In this document: positions 5,945 through 6,138 of the stretch, in pieces
Layout: each line of letters opens with the position of its first letter
How positions within the stretch are numbered: the stretch's first letter is position 1
NCBI GenBank assembly: GCA_002703045.1
Contig: PAEG01000025.1
Coordinates: 8,791-14,928 of the forward strand
DNA from: Acidimicrobiaceae bacterium
GTDB taxonomy: Bacteria; Actinomycetota; Acidimicrobiia; Acidimicrobiales; UBA8592
Length of the DNA: 6,138 nt
Direction: 5' to 3'
Notes under the pieces: generated by a model
What the model was told of the DNA's origin: nothing
What the model saw: the letters and a program-made list of their open reading frames with translations, nothing else
Databases searched by the model: none
Position numbers and translations under genes: made by a program

Positions 5945-6138
5945 ATGGACTCTAAGACGATCAATGAAATAAAAGAAAAGATTCATTACGAAGTTTCGCG
6001 AACTGCCCCTCCTGAAGGGTTCCCGAAATTTCATGACATCCCAAAAGAGCGATATACCACTGACGAGTTTTATGAACTAGAAATGGAGTATGTCTTTAAC
6101 GATTCTTGGGTGATCGCTGGCCGCGTTGAAGAAATTCC
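5945..6138 (+). CDS. Rieske-type aromatic-ring-hydroxylating oxygenase, alpha subunit (N-terminus only, cut by window)
   Basis: Sixty-four codons are visible from the ATG at 5945 to the right edge, open throughout. The segment IPKERYTTDEFYELEMEYVF (about 32-51), followed by a DSWVIAGRVEEI stretch, matches the conserved N-terminal lead-in of ring-hydroxylating oxygenase alpha subunits, where an I-P-x-x-x-Y-x-[ST] motif is followed by E-x-E-x-x-[FLIW] and then W-x-x-[AV]-x-R-x-x-E-[IL]. The Rieske C-x-H and C-x2-H ligands and the mononuclear iron site would lie beyond the window, so they are not verified. Such enzymes are cytoplasmic, need a reductase or ferredoxin, and insert oxygen into aromatic or other organic substrates. 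The SDR just upstream would be a natural partner for the next step. The substrate cannot be guessed from this fragment. Confidence 0.8.
   Translation, partial: MDSKTINEIKEKIHYEVSRTAPPEGFPKFHDIPKERYTTDEFYELEMEYVFNDSWVIAGRVEEI

Overview
This is a metabolic stretch of a bacterial chromosome with six protein-coding genes, two of them cut by the window edges. Base composition is moderate to AT-leaning and the genes are tightly packed: one 4-base overlap, 10-base gaps, and two short divergent promoter regions. There is no tRNA, rRNA, CRISPR array, transposase or integrase. The gene set (acyl-CoA dehydrogenase, crotonase, SDR, Rieske oxygenase, molybdopterin enzyme) fits an aerobic heterotroph that degrades fatty acids, aromatics or other carbon-rings, such as an uncultivated marine or freshwater bacterium. 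The phylum cannot be fixed from this window; Proteobacteria and Actinobacteriota are both possible.

Layout: (1) 1-2057, minus: a cytoplasmic molybdopterin oxidoreductase with an N-terminal 4Fe-4S motif, missing only its last C-terminal part beyond base 1. (2) 2058-2162: a divergent intergenic region with a small inverted repeat and an 8-bp direct repeat. (3) 2163-3008, plus: a crotonase-fold protein carrying the full set of acidic residues of delta(3,5)-delta(2,4)-dienoyl-CoA isomerase. (4) 3019-4587, minus: a 522-residue acyl-CoA dehydrogenase with an extra N-terminal domain, closely resembling (2S)-methylsuccinyl-CoA dehydrogenase of the ethylmalonyl-CoA pathway. It converges on gene 3 with 10 bases between stop codons. 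(5) 4584-5018, minus: a small DUF454/YbaN-type membrane protein whose stop overlaps the start of the dehydrogenase (ATGA). (6) 5019-5169: a second divergent intergenic region. (7) 5170-5934, plus: a classical short-chain dehydrogenase. (8) 5945 to the right edge, plus: the N-terminus of a Rieske-type ring-hydroxylating oxygenase alpha subunit, in an operon with the SDR.

How they may work together: the Rieske oxygenase and SDR look like an oxygenation-plus-dehydrogenation pair acting on a ring or other small organic substrate. The dienoyl-CoA isomerase-like protein and the methylsuccinyl-CoA dehydrogenase-like protein handle unsaturated or branched CoA thioesters. The molybdoenzyme is a separate redox function of unknown substrate. 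These genes lie in at least four transcription units, so a single pathway is an inference. Nothing here is clearly a new kind of biological system. The most useful leads are the Mcd-like gene coupled to a DUF454 membrane protein, and the uncharacterised molybdoenzyme.
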